This document shows, piece by piece, positions 41,558 through 56,800 of a stretch of DNA of 64,000 nucleotides; within the stretch, counting starts at the first letter, position 1; each line of letters begins with the position of its first letter. The notes beneath the pieces were generated by a model, which ran no database searches, was not told where the DNA came from, and saw nothing but the letters and a program-made list of their open reading frames with translations. The translations under genes were made by a program, and so were the position numbers. The DNA lies in NCBI GenBank assembly GCA_037447605.1, contig CM074814.1:823854-887853 (forward strand). The letters are read 5' to 3'. This DNA is from Zygnema circumcarinatum. Lineage: Eukaryota > Streptophyta > Zygnematophyceae > Zygnematales > Zygnemataceae.

Positions 41558-41596
41558 TGATTCGTGCCGGGCTCGATCCGGCGACCTTCAGTGTGT
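41558..41596 (-). pseudogene. tRNA-Val 3' half
   Basis: A second tRNA-like 3' half lies 30 bp from the first: ACTGAAGGTC, T-arm GCCGG-ATCGAGC-CCGGC and acceptor strand ACGAATC plus discriminator A. It stops where the neighbouring MITE begins. Its acceptor strand would pair fully with the 5' strand GGTTCGT of the tRNA at 41455-41528, better than that copy's own 3' strand. Confidence 0.6.
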
Positions 41597-41599
41597 TTA

Positions 41600-41800
41600 G
41601 GGGGAGTCCGACCTTGACCATCGCTTAAGAAATTCCCGAATTCCTTATACTAGAAGTCACTTCTTTCGTGTACGAATTCCGGGTTCAGGATCCGCGGCTC
41701 CGCCGTACACAGCCGTACCGAAATGCGTACCTAGCCAATGCTGAATTCGACCGACAGGCTTACGAAATTGATTTGGCGATGGTCAAGGTCTGACTCCCCC
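41600..41800. mobile_element. 201 bp MITE, Tc1/mariner-like (TA target duplication)
   Basis: Terminal inverted repeats of about 25 bp (41600-41624 and 41776-41800; GGGGGAGTCNGACCTTGACC onwards) differ at one base and are flanked on both sides by TA (41598-41599 and 41801-41802). There is no coding capacity. Short size, TIRs and a TA duplication fit a Stowaway-type element mobilised by a Tc1/mariner transposase. Confidence 0.8.
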
Positions 41801-41802
41801 TA

Positions 41803-43458
41803 ATATATTTGCCGAAACCATGGCGAAAATATGACGGGGGTACTGTAATACGGATGTACTGACGGATGTACGGACGTACTGTTTACGGATTCCTAAAAAA
41901 TCGTACATATCAAACCGCTTCGTACAGCAATTGCGGTTTACGGGTACTGTACTGTACTGTACTCACTTTGTCCTGGGCAGTACGAAACACTTGCCAACTG
42001 CCGTACCGGAAATTTGCCGGCCGGTAACTCACTCGCGGCTGGGCCAGAAACGACGCGGGAACTGACCGGTACGGCAGGACGGCGATCGACAAGAAGCGCA
42101 GTCGAAACTAGTACACAATTGCCTTTGGTTGGAAGGCACAAGTTCAGTTGGATAGTACGGTTTTTGAAACCGAGCCCTTGCAGGATTTCCAGTGCGCACC
42201 TTGTGTGTGGCTGTTTTTCTCTCAGCTCGCTCGCTCTCGGGCGAGGGGAGGGAGGGAGGGAGGAGGTGCGAGGGAGCCCAGGTGAGGGCCGGGGGCGCTG
42301 TCGCTTTCCCTCTCTCTCGCTCGGTCTCTATCTCTCTCTGCCTCTCTCTTCCTTCAGATATCTCTCTCTCTCCCCCTTTTATGTTGGCACTCTTCACTTT
42401 TATCATCAATGTGAAAATTATTTGCTTGGATCATCACCTTAACCACCTGCTCTTGTCATTTCCTCGAAACTGAAAACATGGTCAGAGTGACAGTCTGACG
42501 ACTCACTCAAAACTTGAAACTTTCGAACCACAATTATCGCCAGCAAAAAAATCCTTGTACTCTCTTTGAGCCTGCATAATCATTCTGCATTTTCTTATAT
42601 CATTGGAAACCAACAACTTCGAATAGTACCCTGTCATGCTCCAGAAATGGAAACACGAGCAAAATGGCTTTGTCTAATAGTTTGGTCCTTGTGTTCAATG
42701 AATCAATTTCCTTATTGAAGGCCTTCAATTGGTCTTCTAAATGGGAGAGTTCCCATTGATGTAGTAGAAAAATGGTTCAAGAATGGACCCTTAACACCCT
42801 AAATGCAAAAAATGAAGACAAATGGCACGAGTATCTAAGGCAAATTGTTTCGTCTTCTTTCTCATGGAGCCCGAGCAGTAGAGGAGTGCCTTTTCTGCAA
42901 ATTGTGGCGAGGCTTTTTCCCCCCCATTTGTGGGCTTGAAGGGGCGAGTGGAGACCCTGCAAACTGCGAGTCATGTCGCTCCGTTCAGAGAGCTCTCGCC
43001 GCATCTCTCTCGCCATGCCTGACCCGGCAACGCTCGAGCTTTTGGGGTCAGGAAAAGGACCATCTCTACCCCCTCGAAGGTGCTGCATTCTTTCTCATAG
43101 TAACACCTGTTTGTGTGCTTTTTAGCAAGTTCGAGACAAAGAGTCAGAGAGAGAGTGAGAGAGAGAGGATGTTTACTTCCCGAGAGTCGCTAAGGTCGGT
43201 GTTGAGGCTGAAACAGTCTCTAACGGCTCCCTGTTGAAGTGCTGAAGCTGCTATTGGAAGCAGCTTTAGATGCAATTACTAGACTCTAGTCTTTTGACTT
43301 TCCTGGAGAGCCTTCAAAGGTTTTGGAAGTCAGGGGTTTCCCTTAGAATCGCAACTTTAAGCGTAGGGACATATGCAGTATTACGCTGATCTTGTGACGT
43401 TCTTGAGACCGATTGGCTAGAAGATAGCAACTCATTTTCATTCAAATCTATACCAAGA
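41803..43458. other. Intergenic region upstream of the glycosyltransferase gene
   Basis: It contains CGTAC/TACGG-rich sequence (41843-41963, with a run of ACTGT units), a GA-rich block (42240-42300), a CT-rich block (42305-42375) and a GA run (43137-43168). An open + frame at 42845-43237 with clustered Cys residues has no recognisable family and I do not call it. No other gene is seen. Confidence 0.5.
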
Positions 43459-47033
<3,575 letters not shown>

Positions 47034-47693
47034 AAACTCATCAATTTTTATCGTCAATAGCGCCAATAGTCAATAGCTTTCTGACTCTTGTGTACAGCCT
47101 TTTTTTGTTCAAATTAGGATTATCAAATCTGGTGATTTCTTTCAAGTGTGCAACCTGTCATGTCGAATGTGACGTTTTTCCACCACTGTGGATGCCATCC
47201 TTGCGAATAACTTTGTCAATTCTGGAGCATTAATTGGATCTTTAAGTAGTTGGCTGGATACAGCTCACATCTGCAGGACCTCCTGGGGGTGTAACAGTAC
47301 TTAAGAGCTGAAAGATGCAAACTTCGTGCCCCGCCCGCAGTAGTGCGTAACAGAAGCAGCAGAAGCAGCAAACCTGTAACGAACATTTTTTGGGATGCGC
47401 ATTGTTAATGCGTCGAAGAGTCAATATGACAATCTTTCTTTTCGTCACAGCTGGAGCTATCTCAGTACTGCCTGGCCTCTTAGCAGCGCTTCTAAAGAAC
47501 AAAATCAAAAAGTGCACAACGTATGTGGCAAGCTTTCGAGAAGACGCGAGAAGCGTCGGATGCGAAACATCCCGAAATGCTCTCTTGAAAACCTTGTGAC
47601 ATTCATAACCCTCGTCTTTGCTTGCTTGGCATACAAACATAACTACTTGCGGAGAAGGTTTCGCTGAAAGAGAATATGTCTACGAGCACTCCG
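47034..47693. other. Convergent intergenic region
   Basis: This lies between the 3' ends of the glycosyltransferase (+) and the first CipC-like gene (-). No gene or repeat is recognised; the short open frames lack any family signature. Confidence 0.5.
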
Positions 47694-48624
47694 TTACAGA
47701 ATTGATCCGGGGTCGTAGCTGTCAAAAGGAAAATGGGCCACTGTCCGCTCATGCTCCTCGGAGTGCGGTTGAAGAAGCAGAGGTTGTAGGGTGCAGAGGT
47801 AATGCGCTTGCTTGCATGCTGTCTCCTTTGCAGAACTTCTGTCAATCAGAGTGCCATCTGTGAGTCTGCTTGAGCCAGAGAATCTATGATCCGGTAGCGT
47901 CTGCAATCTTCGATAGGGTTTTTCAAACGCATCATTGGTATTACATGAAGGTATGATTGAGGTAATTGAGACTGTCTCCTTTGTTTACTGGAAAGGTCCA
48001 TGAAATTCATAGTGGCAAAACACGATCGAGGAGTGGACCCTCCGTGAGTGGTTTCCCTCTGATGAATGTTAAGGTCATCCAGAACTGTACCTGTCAATAG
48101 ATCGAAACTCCTCCTTCTTCATCAGCTCCTCCACCTCTGCGGCGGCATAGCTTTTCAAGGCATCTACATCTAATTCATTTGAAGAACAGCGTCCACTTCC
48201 GCCTTTCTTTGCTTTGTATGCCTGAATAAGCACGAGGGCTTGACACGCGTTACTGAAGTTTCAAATAAACAGATTTTCTGATTGAACTAACTACATGGTA
48301 CCGCTCAACTTGCAGTCCAGAAACGCACCATCAAGAAGAGGGTATCAGAATCAGAAAAACAAACCTCTCCTCTCTGGAAGGTTTGGCAAAAGCCCGCAGT
48401 GCACAAGCATCCGTTTCCTATGTCTCAAGTACTGCAAGACAAAACGACGTTACAGCTTGAATATCATTCACCACTTGAGAAAAAGGACTCACGAGATAGG
48501 CAGCGTATCCTGCAGCAACAGGAACCATTTCAGTTTTGGGATGTGCCAAGGGTCCAGCTCTGGGCTGCACGCCATGATATATTTGCTCAAAGCTGTCTCG
48601 GGCGGCCGCTATATCAGTTTCCAT
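47694..48624 (-). CDS. CipC/DUF3759-like protein, divergent paralogue (copy C), 3 exons
   Basis: Exons 48624-48493, 48221-48091 and 47838-47694 give 135 residues. It is the shortest and most divergent of three tandem copies, with the same intron positions and phases (0 and 2) and the same second-exon length (131 bp) as copy B. Conserved elements: DSFEQIYHGV at the start, PVAAGYAAYL at the end of exon 1, KSYAAAEVEELMKKEEFRSID in exon 2 and AKETACKQAHYL in exon 3. It lacks the long acidic tail and the THE motif of the other two. The second intron has a normal GT donor. Its role is unknown; fungal CipC is a stress- or antibiotic-induced cytosolic protein. Confidence 0.7.
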
Positions 48625-49727
48625 GATGCAGATGCTGCAAAGGAGGCAGTTGCGGCTAAGAGGGAGGGCAGAAGGAGGAAGTTAAAACGAGGCTGAAAGC
48701 CAATTTTGAAGAGGAGAGAGAGAAGATGCAACGCAGAGGTTGAGAGGGACTCTGAAGCTGCCGGCGGACCCTTGCAAACTCGCGGCTCCATGTTTTGCTG
48801 CTTCCCCGTTCGAAACTAAATAGGGGGGTTCAAACTTCGACAAAATCCATATGGAATTAGACTAAACAAGAAGTAGTACTTTTGATTTCGCCTTTAGGAC
48901 CCATTTTGCGGGAATGTGGGTGCTGGTTTTGAATTTCAAAAAGCAGTGCAGATGAGGACATTTGGGACCAGCCAACGAAGGCGAACAAATGCAAAACTGT
49001 CAAGGCGACAAGAATACGAACCGGATGGTTTTCAGGGTTTTTTTTGTATGCCCGAAATGTGGCCGACTCGAACAGAGAACTTGAGCCCAAAGGACGAAGC
49101 TGGGGTCATGCACTCGAGGGAGGGCCACACACCATTTCATTGGACTCGGATTCTTAAGGTTCGACTGATAATTGCAATTTCAAATTTATTTGCCATTACT
49201 GCTACAGCATTGAGCGTTCTTAGTCGAGTTCTAGTTGTTTCTCATGACTAAACATTCGACTTCGTTTTTTGCCCAGCTTGAAATTATTCCCTAACATGTT
49301 CACACAACCTGCAGAAGCTTTCAAGCACAATGCCATGTGTTCCAAATATGCAGAGGTGCAAGCAGAAGGACACCATCATCTGGGAATCTCAGCATATTTT
49401 CCCAGCAGGAAGGCCGTTAGCCAAAGCAAGTACATCAGAAGCTCCAGACATCGAGTTTGCACTGAAAAAAAAAAAAAACCCCGAGAAAACGAAAGCCTCC
49501 ATGCCAAAAATGGCGTGGTGCTTCCTGCTCGGCCTCAGCTCTCTGCCTTTTCAAAGTCTAGAAACTGGAAATCCCAAGCCACCCACCTGCCAACTACAGC
49601 CTAAGTAAATCTCACTCGCTATGCGTAAACATCGCTAAGTACAAACCCCCCCACTCATATGTACAAGTCTCTGCCATGATTTGAAGCTCCGATCCATTGA
49701 AAACACCGTCTGCGCTTGTTTTCTCTT
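48625..49727. other. Intergenic between copies C and B
   Basis: It is probably the promoter of copy C and the 3' UTR of copy B. No gene is seen. There is an A-run near 49467-49478, and short open frames without family resemblance. Confidence 0.5.
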
Positions 49728-50606
49728 TCAGAGAACATACTGCTGCTCATAGTTGGGAGGATAGTCTGCTGCAGGTCGGGACGCGCTCTGAGGGCGAAAC
49801 TTGGACTCCTCGCGGTCTGCCGCGTACTGCTCCTCGTGGCCTGCACCGGCAGAGTGGGGCCTCGAGTAGCCTCCCTCCGTCTCTCCATACTCGGGTTCAT
49901 CATCTTCTTCATCATCAAATTCTTCTCCCTCCTCCTTCAGCAAGTGGTATGCTTGCTCCTTAGCATCACGCTTTGCACGCTGCCTGTACAGTAGAAGGCG
50001 ATAAGAGTATGATGAGGACAAATAAAAGCGTGTGAAAGAAAATATGTTTGATTGGTTTCAGTCTTCTACGAGCCCTTCACAAAGATCAATACACATGCCG
50101 TTTTACTTTCTGCTTAATCACAGACCATAACCTAATCTCTACTCGATACTTCTCAAGTCTGAAAGAGATCTCAACCACGTAGTGACTCTGCGGCTTTCTC
50201 TATGCGTAACAGGAGCCAAAATGCCTTTCCTGTCAAGCCAGCCGAGCCCCTTCGTCTCAGCGATTTTCTCCACTTTTGCAGCCGCCAGTGAAGCCAACAT
50301 AGACTTTATCTTTTTATGCTTCACGCGTCCTCCTCCCTCCTCGCGTTCCTTCTGGAAAGCCTGCTTATACAGAAGACGCAATAACAGAAGTCAGTTATCC
50401 CGCTGTTACATCTGCCTTCCTCAAATACATCAGCACCTGCCAATATAGCATATTCCAGCTTTTTGTACCACCTGCATAGCAGCAAATCCAGCTGCAGCTG
50501 CGATCATCTCGTGCGTCAGACTTCCCTTCCTCTCCTCTCCACCCGTTTCATCCTCATTGTAAACATCCGCATAATACTTTTCCGCTTCCGACTTTGAAAA
50601 CAACAT
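49728..50606 (-). CDS. CipC/DUF3759-like protein (copy B), 3 exons with an apparent GA-AG intron
   Basis: Exons 50606-50472, 50360-50230 and 49983-49728 give 173 residues, the same length as copy A. Motifs: MLFSKSEAEKYYADVY, GSLTHEMIAAAAGFAAMQ, VKHKKIKSMLASLAAAKVEK, IAETKGLGWLD and QRAKRDAKEQAYHLL. An acidic then Gln/Pro/Tyr-rich tail ends YEQQYVL. The order THE...AAGFAA...LA..AAAKVDK.AETKGL..LD....AKR.A matches the fungal CipC/DUF3759 domain. The second intron must leave after GACAG to keep phase, and the next bases are GAAAGG, not GT. The alternative is that intron 2 is not spliced there, giving a different C-terminus that ends at 50139. Confidence 0.75.
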
Positions 50607-51756
50607 GGTTGATAGGCGCTGCTAGAGACTAGAAGAGATGCAGAAGAGAGTGGCAGACACAACAACGGTCGAATGGACTAAGAGAAGAAAGACGAGCTGA
50701 AGAAGCAGAAGGATGCAGACAGAGAACACAGAGAAGTAGAAGAAAAGCAGATAAACTGGTGAGGACAACGAAGTAGCAAAAAAAGAAAAGGAGAAGCAAA
50801 AGAAGCAGCAAAGTCGAAAATCTGAAAATCTCTTTCTTTTTCTTCCCCGCTCCCTCCCTCTACCTCTCCCTCTTTATCTCTTATATCCCTTCCCCCTTTA
50901 CGTAGTAGCCTGTTCTTCTACGTCTTCCGCGGTCAAAAGAGCTCCCTGCCCGGAAGTTTAAAGAGCGGCAGCTGGCAGAGATCCGGCACCATGCAGCCCT
51001 CCGATAGAGCATCTGACGCCGCAAAGGGCCGCTCCACGTGCGCCGCGAGGACTGCATGGAGCTTCTCTGTGCTGTTCTTGCTTGTCCTTTTTGGTCATCA
51101 CTGTCAAAAAAACAGGAAATCTACATGAAAGAGTTTTGCACATGGATACCCTGGCGTTTATTTTGCAAGCGAAGGCTAATAAAACGTCTACTCTTATGTT
51201 CGTTTGTTGGTTGCCTTCACGCTGGTTCTTCATATTGGCATTTGTTGCTATGCATATTTGGTACTTTGACGTCGTGGTCATCGTGAGAGCAATGCAAACT
51301 TGTCATATTTTGTACGATTTGAGGTAGTTTTACGAGGATTACAATGACTCGTTGATATCTTCAATCATTCCCAAGCACAGACATATCACGATTGGAATAA
51401 GAATACAAAACATTCTTGACTGCCACCCCTTCACAAATTTACACGCCAATGTGGCTAACACACATGTGGGCAAGCAAACAGGTCAGCAAAGGGGTGCTTC
51501 CAAAAAACAAATCGCAAAAATGAAGTGTAAAGACCACTTATGGCAGTAATATGGCGCATACTCTAAATCACCTCTGTTTGCGCTGCTACTGCTTGGACTG
51601 CTCAGGAACTGTAAAAGACCATATACTACAGACCATATATGTACATACAAAGGCGGCAGTAGGCTCGATATTGTCAAGCCAAAACGAGTTAGCTCACTAT
51701 CAAACTTTCCGAGGACTTGGGTCATCAGCAAGACCTAATGAGAAACTAACACCTGC
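50607..51756. other. Intergenic between copies B and A
   Basis: It holds the likely copy B promoter (A/G-rich leader 50620-50820, CT-rich 50826-50900, CACGTGC core at 51034) and the copy A 3' region. No gene is recognised. Confidence 0.5.
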
Positions 51757-52700
51757 TCAGTCGTCAGTGTCATCGTCACCATAAGGAGGTCTCCGATGCA
51801 GCCCCCCCACTTCATTTTCTTCGTCTTCATCCCTATAGCCTGAGCCCTCGTCGTCTTCATCTCTGCGATCCTCTTCCTCCTCCTCCTCTTCATCATCATC
51901 ATCATCATCATCCATGTCTTCTCCCTCTTCTTTGAGCATCTCAATTGCCTGTTCATTGGCTTCGCGCTTTGCGCGGTTCCTGAAGTTGCCATGATAAAGC
52001 AGAAATCGAATCAATAGAGGTAAGAGCCTAGGAGGTACTCCGCTAATGCAAACACTCAGAACGCTATGAGAAGTTAACCCTATTCAGAAAAATTGCAATT
52101 CCGGACATCCCTTGTCCATGCGCAATCAATTTTAGCATAAGTAGTTATAAACTGATACAGCACTAATTACTCGCTAAGCATTCTCTTGCAGTTCCATGTT
52201 CCAAATGTTACGAGAATTTCCTGCCAGCATATCCAGTTTATTATATACGCAGCAGTCTGCATCATGATGTGATGAATGCCTTGCCTGTCAAGCCAGTCCA
52301 AGCCCTTCGTCTCCGCGAGCTGGTCCACCTTCGCTGCCGCAAGGCCCGCCAGAAGAGACTTTATTTTCTTATGCTTGACAGGCTCGTCGCCCTCCTCCTC
52401 CTTCCGCTTCTGGTACGCCTGCTCATGACAAAGTGGAAAAAAGAAAAAAAAAAAAAAAAAGGGCCCTTCATACGCATATTATGCTAAAATTCAGTCAGAT
52501 AAAATCTGCAGCCCAGAATTCGAGAATTCCATCACCTGCATCGCTGCATATCCAGCCGCAGCCGCGATGATTTCATGAGTGAGGCTCCCTTTCCTCTTTT
52601 CCTGACCCCCTTCATCCTCTCCGTCGCCTTCATCTCCTTCCTCCTCGTCGTTGTAAAGATCCGAATAATATTCCGCCGCCTCAGACCTTGAAAACAGCAT
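51757..52700 (-). CDS. CipC/DUF3759-like protein (copy A), 3 exons with a GC-AG intron
   Basis: Exons 52700-52536, 52418-52285 and 51979-51757 give 173 residues. Residues 1-55 carry EYYSDLYN, an acidic insert and GSLTHEIIAAAAGYAAMQ. Exon 2 carries AYQKRKEEEGDEPVKHKKIK, SLLAGLAAAKVDQLAETKGL and DWLD. Exon 3 has RAKREANEQAIEMLKEEGE and then a tail of Asp/Glu runs with EVGGLHRRPPYGDDDTDD. Domain order and key words match the CipC-like antibiotic response family (DUF3759), mainly described in fungi. Intron 2 leaves at GACAG/GCAAGG, a classic GC-type donor. Nearest neighbours are its own two paralogues, so the cluster arose by tandem duplication. Confidence 0.82.
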
Positions 52701-53458
52701 GGTCCCGCAAACAGACTAAAAAGTAGACACAAATTACAAAAAATACGCACAGAGCGGAGGTTCAGCCTGCTACGACTTCTGCTTCCTGAAAATATTCTAA
52801 CCTTCTTTCTCTCCTTTGGAGACCAACAAAAGTGGACCTCCACAGGCGAAGCCATCACTCCACTGCAGCATTTTGCCAGAATGCAGCCGTTCGATCGGCG
52901 GCATCCAGGGAGAACGGACGGCCACGATTGCTTTAGATTACGAGGTGCTTCTAGAGGCATGCATCGCCATGCCGATCGGCGACACCTGACTTGAGAGGCC
53001 CATTGCATGCTTGGTAATATTACCGCCGGCAATATGAGCATAGTCCATCAAGCCGGATACCACGCATAATAAAATAATAATAAAAATGATAATTGCCGAG
53101 TAATAGGTAGTCCCTAATGGTGGATAGTTATTAGTCTATTCTAGAATGCTTGACCCTTAATACGGTAATCAATTGGATTGAAGGGTCGAAGGCTGTATCA
53201 TACTTTATTGTACCGTACCGTGAACAGGCCCTCAAGAGGGTTCGAATTTGCGGCCGAAGTCGGAAAGCAGATGTGTGAGTGAGCATTTCAAGAATTTCAA
53301 CTTCTCTTCATACGGTAATGTTCGATGTCTCGAACAAACAATTTCGACTTCGAGTGTTGTAACTTTCAAACTTAACTAGTGAACAGTGTGAAATTACAGA
53401 AAGGGTTTCAGTGCACTCGCTGACTCTGACCCTCCATTCATTATTCGCTTGCATGGAA
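52701..53458. other. Copy A promoter and retrotransposon flank
   Basis: No gene recognised. 52701-52960 is the likely promoter of copy A. AT-rich sequence with ATAATAATAAAAATG runs lies near 53068-53090. GGTTCGAATT near 53239 resembles a Pol III B box but no tRNA fold is seen around it. Confidence 0.5.
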
Positions 53459-53463
53459 TTGGG

Positions 53464-53862
53464 TGTAGAACTGGAGCCTTTGTCTCTCTCACTATCATCC
53501 ATCTCATCTTTGTGGGCCTTCCCTTTCTTAGACATGTTCAACAATCTCAAGCATCCAAGGAGTAGAACATATATCCGCAAAAGCTTTATTCCAAAACTTA
53601 ACAAGAGCTCAGCATCCTATGCTTTCCTCAAAGCTCAAGTTAGCAAAGACACACAAAACACGAGTCTTATATCTGTCCTTCCTAAAACCTCGCCGCCAAA
53701 ATGCATAACATGATGAACAACACGAACCATACGATCAAAGGTCTTGGGATTCACACTACTTCCTAAGCACTCAACACGTGTTACTCAGCTCGTACAATTC
53801 CGTACACAATATCCGAACAAACATTCCGTACGACTCTATGTACGATTGTACGGATCTCAACA
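53464..53862 (-). repeat. Copia LTR, outer 3' LTR of the array
   Basis: 399 bp, TG...CA in element orientation. It differs from the others by TGTAGAAC in place of TGTAAAAC at its left edge. Polypurine tract AGAGGGGGAT lies beside it at 53863-53872. Confidence 0.95.
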
Positions 53863-53886
53863 ATCCCCCTCTGATCCGTGCAATCG

Positions 53887-56800
53887 CTACATCATTCCTA
53901 TCAGTTGAACACATGTGCGAAGAATTGCTCCAGATACTCCTTTTGTCATCATATCTGCCGCCTGTTCGTTCGTCCGTACGAATTCCACTCTGATCTTCTT
54001 CTTCTTGACCTGCTCCCTTATAAAGTGATAATAGAGATCAATGTGTTTTGACCTCTTGTGGTTGACGGGATTCTCTGTGAGTGCAATCGCTGATTTATTG
54101 TCGATCAAAATCAAAATTGGATCTTGTGCATATCCACACTCCTGAAAAAACTTCTAAGCCATATCGCCTCCTTTGCCGCGTGACAAGCTGCCATGTACTC
54201 TGACTCAGTACTGGACAACGCAACTGTCTCCTGTAACTTCGAATTCCATGTGATACATCCTCCTCCACACATGAACACATATCCTGACGTGGACCTACCA
54301 GTATCAATGTCTCCTCCCCAGTCGGCATCTGAATATCCGTACACTTGAATAGACTCACCAGTGCTGAACGATAGTCCGTACTCTGCCGTCCCCTTCACAT
54401 AGCGAAAAATTCTCTTCACCGCCTCCCAATGTGCGACTCCAGGATTATTCAGAAAACGACTCACATTGTTGACTGCTTTTGCAAGGTCGGGTCTGGTACC
54501 TGTGGTGAGGTACATTAGGCTCCCAATGGCCTGTCGATAAGGCACTCGCTGCATCTCCACCTCTTCTTCTTTGGTCTTAGGGCAATCAGCTGCTGATAGC
54601 TTTGCACTGGGATCCATCGGTGAGGAACACGGATGGGCATCCTGCATTCGGAACTTCTCCAAGACATCTTTTGCATACTGCTCCTGGGTGAGTAAAATCT
54701 TGCCATTCTGCCCCCTCTTAATCTGAACTCCAAGTAAAAAGTTCGCTTCTCCAATGTCTGACATTTTGAAATTTCGTTGAAGCATCTCCTTCAGTGCTGC
54801 AATGCTTGTTGTAGACTTGCTGACAATAATAATGTCGTCTACATAAATTCCAATGAAGATCCGTTCCTCTCCTTCTCCTTTGATGTAGACTGAAGGGTCT
54901 GTTTTGAATTGCCTGTATCCATTCTTCTGCATTACGTCATCCAACTTCTTATTCCAGGCTCGAGGTGCTTGCTTAAGTCCATAAATTGTCCGATGTAGCT
55001 TGCAGACTTTTCCTGGTACTTTCATCACTCCCTCTGGCATCTCCATGTAAATCTCCTCAGTTAATTCTCCATTTAAGAAGGCTGTCTTTACATCCATTTG
55101 ATGAATATGCATCGATTCAGCTACTGCAATAGCCACTAACGATCTCAAAGAATTGAATTTCACAACTGGAGCAAAAGTCTCCTGGTAATCTATGCCTTCT
55201 GTCTGTGAATATCCTTTAGCTACCAGTCTTGCCTTGTACCTTTCAATCGATCCATCTGCCTTGCGCTTGATTTTGAAAGTCCACTTGCATCCGATTGCAT
55301 TTCTCCCACTTGGCAACTCCTCCAACGACCACGTGTCATTTTCCTTTAAGCTCTGCAACTCATCCTTGATAGCTTGCTTCCATTTCTCTTTATCTGGTCC
55401 TTCAATGGCCTCCTGAAATGATTGTGGCTCATCTGGTTTTGCTCGTGTGCAGGCTGCAACGTAGGCAAAATTATCTGTATCTCTAGGAATCCTTGTGAGC
55501 GCATCCAGTGATTCTGCTGCCCTTCGAAAGTTCCTTGGGCGATCATTTTCTGATGGTGTGAACGCCTCCCGCTCTGCTATGCGTGCACTTCGCCTCAAGG
55601 TAGGAATCTCCTCTCTTGACAATTCTTCAGGTGATTCTGATTCTTCCAACCTTGACTCCAAATCATCTCTTGGTTCAGCATCCCTTTTATGCAAAATTGT
55701 GGGGCTTGGGTCTTCCTTAGCGCTCTCCTCATCCTGCACTTCTTCACTTAACCCCTCTACACTCCATGAGTCCATGTCATTTCTGGTGACTTCTCCTTTC
55801 TCCACGAATTGAACATCCCTGCTGCGCCTGACTGCATTATTCTGAGCATCCCAAATCCTGTAGGTCAAACTCTCATGATCATATCCAACCAGCCATCCTG
55901 TCCATGCGGTAGGATTCATCTTCCCTCTCCTCTGAGCATGTGGAATATTGACAAAGCATTTGGACCCCCACACACGTAAGTGAGAAATTGTGGGCTTGGA
56001 CCCGGTCCAAAGCTCGTCTGGAACCTTGCCATCATTCAAGGCTGATGTGGGACATCGATTTCTCACATGAATCGCTGCATTGATGGCCTCTGCCCAAAAA
56101 CTCAAATGCAGATTGGAACCATGAAGCATTGATCGTGCCATTTCCACCAAAGTGCGATTCAATCTTTCTGCTGCACCATTGCTTTCAGGACAGTGAGGTG
56201 CAGTAAATTGCCTTTTTATCCCTGCGTCCTTACAATGCTGCATAAATGCATTTGAGGTAAACTCTCCTCCATTATCTGTCCTCAAAGCTGCAATTTTCTC
56301 CCCTGTTTCTGTCTCCACCACTCGCTGCCAATGCTTAAAGCAATCTAGCGCTGCAGATTTCCTCTTAAGAAATGCTACCCAACACTTACGGGAATAATCA
56401 TCCATGAAGGTGATGAAATATTCTGCACCGCTCTTGCTTGCAGGTGAAATTGGGCCACAAATGTCAGAGTGAACCAGCTCCAACTTCCTCGTTGCTCGGT
56501 ACTTCCTTTCTCCATGGGTCTTGTGCGGTAGTTTGTGAGACTTGCACTTCAAGCAGTCTTCACATGACATCTTGGGACTCCAGTCTCCTCTCATCTCCTC
56601 AATTCCAATCACTGAATTCTTCTCTACCATGCTTTTCATTCCCCAGTAGCTGAGATGTCCTAATCTCTTGTGCCACTTCTCCAGATTCTTCTCCACATCC
56701 ACTTGATTTGCAGTCACTTGTAGGTATTTGGGTTTCTCCCACTTCAAGAATGCAGTCTGTCCTTGTCTGAATCCTTCTCCAACTAGATTCCATGTGCTCC

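Noticed and set aside
42845-43237. 130-codon + frame with clustered cysteines upstream of the glycosyltransferase
   Set aside because: No recognisable domain, no splice support and GA-repeat in its 3' part.
53230-53250. GGTTCGAATT as a tRNA B box
   Set aside because: No matching A box, acceptor stem or anticodon arm nearby.
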